DNA of 53,307 nucleotides from NCBI GenBank assembly GCA_037447655.1, contig JBBHKE010003047.1, forward strand, positions 1-53,307, written 5' to 3'. This DNA is from Zygnema cylindricum (taxonomy: Eukaryota; Streptophyta; Zygnematophyceae; Zygnematales; Zygnemataceae). Both the position numbers and the translations under genes were made by a program. The stretch's first letter is position 1. The number at the start of each line of letters is the position of its first letter. Shown here piece by piece: positions 48,157 through 53,307 of this stretch. The notes below the pieces were generated by a model, which was given only the letters and a program-made list of their open reading frames with translations, made no database searches and was not told the DNA's origin.

Positions 48157-48338
48157 ATGGCTGCGTTTGGAGGGCCGAGGACTCCAGCACCTGCACCTCC
48201 AGAGAAAGGGGTGTTTCCGCTAGACCACTTCAATGAATGTCGACCGGTGTGTAATTATTTTCTCGCAAAAAGCAAGTAGACTTATATGCACATGTTTGTG
48301 TACTTCTCATGCACAATCTATGTACCATAGGCGTATGT

Positions 48339-48369
<31 letters not shown>

Positions 48370-48378
48370 GGGGGGGGG

Positions 48379-48409
<31 letters not shown>

Positions 48410-49788
48410 TGAGTAGCTAGTGACGGTGTACATTGGGAAGAAACTCGATAGCCTAGGTTAATGTTTACAATCCACCAACCTTATTCAAATATGATTGAGT
48501 AAATTAGCAGCAAATGCATCCCAAGTTTCATCATCTTGTGACCTCCTTGCTCTACAAGATTTTGGTCTTTGCTCCATCAATGTCTCATAATGCATGTGCA
48601 ACTTTTGACTGGGGGTAAAATTTCTTTGTATATTCCATTGTATTTGTAGTTTGGCGAAGTATGGCATATGGAATCAAACGAATTTGTAAACATGGATCTC
48701 TAGATTTGCAAGTTGGAATGTGTTCTTGCCAACAATTAAATGATACCTTCCTCTGAAAGGTTGTTGTAACTTTTCTGGTAATGTACTTTTTGTGCAGTTA
48801 TTCAAAAGTAGAGCAAATTGTGCAAGCTTGTTTGAAAAAACTTGGTTGTGTTTTTCCCTAGGGCCACTTGTTTTTGTCCTGAAGGTGGCAGTTGATCAAG
48901 GTTAGACATTTGTTGGTGTTGGACACGGACAATGCAGAAATTACCACTGTTAAAGTACGACTTCTATGATGGGTCATAACGGGGTACAGATTATGGTGAA
49001 ATATATGGAGTGCCTCAAGGAAAATAATAACCGTGGGGAATACTGTCGGGAAATCTCTAAAGAATACTTACAATGCCGCATGGACAGGTGAGCCTTTTTT
49101 TCCTTTTTGGTCTCCTACATGCACTAACATCTGTACATTTACACATTATTTCATGTCTCACTTCCTATGATGTAGCTTTGCTTACAGCCCCTTCCTAGTC
49201 TTTCGTGGCTTTCATAATTGCAGCTAGAGTGTGCCTGAAGATACAGTTTGGGCTGAAGTATTTAGTGAATTGGCCAACTACATGGAAACTTGTGAGCATG
49301 AAGACCGATGCTGCAACAATGGTTATGCCCCTTCCACACTTTGGCCGATTTTTTGGGCAGGTGGTCCATTGTAGTGGAAGTAATGTGATACCTGCAGTTT
49401 CAAGCCGCGTAAACTTGATTCTACTCTGTTGCTCAGAGAAAAATTGATGAATAGCAGAAAGGCATCTGCTTGACAAGCTCCTCCTTTGAGAATATGTGAT
49501 GAAAAGTGTCACTACTTTGTTGCTTACCTTTTGAAAACCTTGCTAACCAGATCTCTTTCACTGAAACCATATCTCTTTCACTGACACCAGGTCTCTTTCT
49601 CTTTTGTGCAAACCTGATGTATTGCCAGGAACTTGATGGCGAGGCAAAAGCTTTCAGAGCTCGGCTTTTCAGAGGAAGAAGACAAGCCTTCTCATGCGAT
49701 GGATACTGCTAGTCCTAATGAAGCAGAAAAGACAAAAACTGGTTTTCTGGCAGGCTTGCCACAGCAAACAGGAAGAGAAAATAAATAG
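48157..49788 (+). CDS. COX19: COX19, cytochrome c oxidase copper-assembly protein, three exons
   Basis: Exons are 48157-48246, 48990-49087 and 49629-49788; 348 coding bases give 115 aa, with GT-AG junctions. The N-terminus is Gly/Pro/Ala-rich, then PPEKGVFPLDHFNEC, the COX19 signature. Exon 1-2 joining makes the first C-x9-C (NEC through YMEC); exon 2 holds the second (EYC...YLQC). RMDRNLMARQKLSELGF follows, also as in COX19. Twin CX9C proteins are imported into the mitochondrial intermembrane space by Mia40 oxidation; COX19 supports copper delivery to complex IV through Cox11. A ~35-residue hydrophilic tail after ELGF is longer than I expect for the family. All four Cys and the frame are intact, so it should be functional. 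Intron 1 holds a long simple repeat. Confidence 0.93.
48332..48409 (+). repeat. (TG)n-G27-(AG)n simple repeat in COX19 intron 1
   Basis: About 10 TG units, 27 consecutive G (48353-48379), then about 13 AG units. Assembly length is uncertain in such a tract. Confidence 0.95.
49551..49605 (+). repeat. Triplicated ATCTCTTTCACTGAMACCA near the COX19 intron 2 acceptor
   Basis: Three successive copies (the third ends in TCTCTTT) form the pyrimidine-rich stretch 30-80 bases before the acceptor AG at 49627-49628. Confidence 0.7.
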
Positions 49789-52032
49789 ATCATAAACACA
49801 CAGGCCTAAATTTCTGGTCTTTTTGTATTAGAATGGAAAGTAATTTCTTTGTTTGGGCTGTTTGTTGACTAGATCCAATTGTAGAGATCTCAATGGTCAA
49901 ACAGCAGTTTTTTCCTTGTATGTAGAAAGCAAGAATACTGGTTTTCTTTTTCGTTTTGTTTACTTACCAGTCCTGTTTTTCCTTTTGTTTCTTTAAAACC
50001 TTGGTATAGATTGATTCATAGTAGTTTAGACAAACTTTCAATGCCGATATCTTGACTTCTAATAAATGAGGCTGATGTCCAGCTCAGTTCAACAGCTACA
50101 GTCGTGTGACATCATTCTCTGAAATGCATAACTCTTGCTGACATCTTTTGGACTATACATCATTTCATGCCTTTTTTATTTTGCCTCCTGAAATTTTTTG
50201 TCAATGTATGTGGCATTGAATCCCTGTGTGAATCATAGAACAAAGTGTACGAACCGTTCATACTTCAATTTGTCCCGTTGATACTTTAAGTACATACAGT
50301 AAAAGTGTGTACTTTTTTTAGTCAAAATACCAATTTTGGCACTAATGCATTTAATTTAACTGTTTCAGGTCAGCATGGCTCATCTGTCCGCCAGAAACTC
50401 ACCAGAACTATAGCATTTTTTATTTGTTTTTTTCTTAGAAGTCCAGACCGTTTCTCTAATCAAAACGGACGTTACATAGAAAGGCTGTAACGAATGTGAG
50501 CTGTGGGACATATGGTAGGGCCACATGGGCGCCGGTTTTCTAGAATGCAAGCTAGTTCGAAGTACAAACTGTTCGTACTCAACCAATAACTCGTACTGAG
50601 TACATACAGTACTATCACATTTTTGCTCTATGGAATAAGTAGCTTTGTTTGACAACTATGTGCAATATCAATCACTTGTGGACACTTTCCTTGCACAAAT
50701 GTTTTATGGCATCTCAAACTGGAATGACTCTGGGAGTTACTAAGTATAAATTGTGTTTTTGACTTTCTTATAAGTCTTGGTAGTTAGGTTTTGCAGTGTC
50801 ATCTTCAATAGTGTGGTCAGTGTCGTTTCATGTCGACATATTTGAAGATCGTCAAATATTCTATGCCATGAGTCGTTATCAGTTTCGAATGACCTGGGCT
50901 GGTTTTAAACCTTGTAAGTATAAGCGTCAAAAAGAAAAGAAACATTGTTGACGCTATTTTTTGCTCAGAGGGCAGAAAAGACGGGCACCGAGTTAGAATT
51001 ATTGACGTTAAGGACAATTTACGGTTCGCCATTGCCATATTGAATGTGGAGAAACTTCATTCAAGGAATTTTCCATGCTTAACTTGGTAGTTTTGTGTAA
51101 TGAGTAAATTATTGTTGTAATTTTTGTTAATGCACATTCACAGTTGTCTTTACAGTTTATTGTTACTTCCACGGTTGACCAGTTGCCAAAATAAATCCTC
51201 TGGACGTTTGACGTTAGATATTTGGAGCAGAATTTTGTGGACAAAGGAGTCAGGCCAGGTACTGACTTGTTTACTGCAATATGGAACAACAAAAAAGTGG
51301 TCGCACAGTTTCAGAAAAGAAAGAATATCCAAAGCTTGACAAGGATTGTCTCAGCCATTTCAAAAGAAAATTATGGATGCACCTTTCAGTCTCCCTTTTT
51401 TCTACCGCTGCCTCTGCTTTATCATTCTCTTTTTGGCTTTCGATGTCACTCTGTAGGCAACATGTGTACTAAGGCGTGTTGTTGTCTTGTTATCCCTTGT
51501 AGTTAAAAGTATATGGTTTCTTCAGAGCTCTAGCTTCATGTTAACGGAAGAAACTGAATTTTTATCATTACGTACCCCACACTTCCCATCATTATTATAG
51601 TTAATACCACTAATTTGCGAGCATGATATTTGACCCAAAATCCTCAACCAGTGCTTATATAACTCATTATCTCTAGTGTAAAGCGTAGTTATCGTCACGA
51701 AGGCCATCATAAAAATAGTGTCATTGCTCGGTGTCTTTTTCTATTGTTTTAGGGTTTCCATCAGTGCATCATTTTGTATATCTTTGCAAATGGAAAACAA
51801 GGCAACTTGAGTGCAAAAAGTGAAGAGAGAACAAACACTTAATAGTTAAGAATCGTAAAGATTTTTTTCTTTACATGGGAGGTAGCAGAAGGATTTCAAC
51901 AGCAAAGACTACAATACAACATATAACAAGACACAACAAATATAAACAACAATGGACTGATCCATTACAAAATATTTGTCTGAACAAGATGTCTCAGGGG
52001 AGAACTTGACCAGAGGACAACAACAATAAGAC
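49789..52032. other. COX19 3' flank with possible small exons
   Basis: No gene is certain. Two stretches on the plus strand look faintly coding. About 50826-50910 reads FHVDIFEDRQIFYAMSRYQF and ends near a GTAAGT; about 50975-51065 reads DGHRVRIIDVKDNLRFAIAI. A third, 51225-51290, reads NFVDKGVRPGTDLFTAIWNN. They are not in one frame and no family is recognised; they may be exons of an unknown gene or relics. Confidence 0.25.
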
Positions 52033-52104
52033 AGGTTCTACCGGGATTTGAACCCAGGTCACTGGATTCAAAGTCCAGAGTGCTAACCACTACACCATAG
52101 AACC
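52033..52104 (-). tRNA. tRNA-Gln (anticodon UUG)
   Basis: On the minus strand a 72-nt tRNA starts GGTTCTATGGTGTAGTGGTT and ends GTAGAACC plus discriminator T. The 7-bp acceptor stem (GGTTCTA/TAGAACC) pairs completely. The anticodon arm CTGGACTTTGAATCCAG has loop CTTTGAA, giving TTG, which reads CAA (Gln). The A box (TGGTGTAGTGG) and B box (GGTTCAAATCC) are present, and the T loop is TTCAAAT. No intron. The sequence closely follows plant nuclear tRNA-Gln. Confidence 0.95.
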
Positions 52105-53307
52105 GAAGATGTCTATATAGTTTCTTATTAATTATTTATAAATTTATACTTATTTATCCCTCATTATTATTGATTATTTTGTTTTCTTGCGAAGGCTCGT
52201 ACACCGAAATTCGCTATAAGTGATTGTCGGTGAAACCGTTAACGAGAAAGATTTCGCAACGATCCCTCGCGGGCCGCATCACAGTGCGTATCTAGACGCT
52301 TCAACTGACTCGCTCTCTATGTGTTGAAATTTGCTGTACCCTAAGTCCCTCACTACGGACGGCCAAGATGAGCTACCTAGCGATATCGACAGTCTGAACG
52401 CTTTCTAGTTCCGTCGACGTGGATTATACACGAGGGCAAGCTTACGCGGGGAAAATCTACGCCGTAGACGAATCCCCTTATTCAAACGGGGTCGCAGGAA
52501 GTCTTTGTATCTTAACCGTCAGATTTCAAAACTGGATCCAGTTCCAAGACGCCGTTCGATGACCGCTTTATAGAGTGAACAAGAACTGTACGGCGACAGT
52601 TTTCAGTGGACGGCTGAGATTTCCAAGTCGGTATTAGCTTCCAGTCGGACGATGAAATTTAGCGATGATGGTGTACACAACACGCCAGAGTACATTTGTT
52701 ATCATTTACGATGTGTACACAATGCTACGTTCGGAAAATGTTTGGAAAAGGACTCCATTTTCATTCTCACTATTTGGAGATCTCGTGATTACCAAGACAC
52801 TCCTTGGACTGGAGAAAGGTATGCCTGTTTTGGCGCTATAAAGGCAACACCGTTCTAGATATGTCAAACATTAAAGAAGAATAGGTAGTGTAAAGCTGTC
52901 CTAAATAAATTCAGAGGTGAAAAAATTCCTTGACAATCTGTGGTTTTATCTCGAAGAATGTTATTCTTGAGTATGGCTTTTAGGCAGGGTTTATAAAGTA
53001 GTTTGCTAAGGTTATAAAAGATCACAGTAAGTACTTGTATATTAAAATGCAATGCCACCACTACTACTAACTTAACAAATGTTAAGAAGGGACTGTACAA
53101 ACACTTAAGTAATTCTTGACATCAATTCACATATAAATTTAGATGAATAAGTTGTCCTCACAGTGTGAATACTCTTAATATAAATCCTTTTGTTTCCTCT
53201 TTATTTGACATGTAGATTTCGCCCAACTTTCTACAGTTGTCTCAAATTCACAATTGTTTAACTTTTCCACAGAGTGTCAACCGAAACGCCTGTAAATTGT
53301 TAATAAA
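52105..53307. other. Right-end sequence without a recognised gene
   Basis: At 52200-52220 TACACCGAAATTCGCTATAA resembles a worn TACACCG terminus. Between 52340 and 52650 GGACGGC-type phrases (CTACGGACGGCC, GTGGACGGCTGAGATTT, GTCGGACGATGAAATTT) recall the RPS9 upstream repeat and may mark another promoter. An ORF at 52652-52858 has no motif. Confidence 0.35.

Overview
The window is eukaryotic nuclear DNA from the green-plant (streptophyte) lineage. The evidence is a plant-type RPS9 gene with GT-AG introns, a plant-like nuclear tRNA-Gln, TTTAGGG/AAACCCT-type tracts, a COX19 gene with plant-like flanks around its CX9C pairs, and a dense mixture of plant-type transposons. Very CT-rich introns and many GTAC-rich repeats would fit a repeat-laden charophyte such as Chara, but that species guess is weak. 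All gene models and identities below were read by eye; nothing was searched.

Layout. 0-6.6 kb: the first exon of a gene running off the left edge on the minus strand, a long AAACCCT-rich leader, a promoter region built of degenerate GGACGGCTGCGATT/ACATGTGAC units, then RPS9 (3 exons, 200 aa). RPS9 introns carry decayed copies of its own exon edges. 8.0-10.5 kb: a hAT-like element (13-bp TIR, near-perfect 8-bp duplication) containing a broken LINE 3' part. 13.1-16.3 kb: a minus-strand gene or genes, with a very Glu/Arg-rich large exon and an upstream exon crossed by a TTAGGG tract. 17-25 kb: MITE-like elements, a LINE 5' RT fragment, a tRNA-derived SINE and a 10-base assembly gap.

25.6-31.4 kb: a nearly complete Ty1/copia retrotransposon on the minus strand. 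Its two 876-bp LTRs are about 99% identical, it has a 5-bp target duplication, and its primer-binding site matches the anticodon arm of initiator tRNA-Met (half-tRNA priming as in Drosophila copia and Ty5). The coding region is broken by nonsense codons and frameshifts. 32-34 kb: a Tourist/PIF-like MITE. 35.4-38.3 kb: an unrecognised 207-codon ORF and an apparently intact three-exon pogo-like DDE transposase (464 aa). 38.6-39.0 kb: a 51-bp tandem array in which each unit is a hairpin.

40-47.3 kb: a cascade of TA-flanked MITEs with TIR TACACCG. Three of them are exactly 543 bp, two share a TA, and a 1.3-kb duplication lies among them. Two nested CATAGTTC elements follow. 48.2-49.8 kb: COX19 (3 exons, 115 aa, twin CX9C). 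52.0 kb: tRNA-Gln(UUG) on the minus strand.

The host genes are unrelated housekeeping genes (cytosolic translation, mitochondrial complex IV copper assembly, a tRNA); there is no operon or cluster logic. Most of the window is layered transposons. The most unusual points are the half-tRNA-primed copia, the self-adjacent fixed-length MITE cascade, the hairpin array beside the transposase, and the RPS9 exon ghosts.
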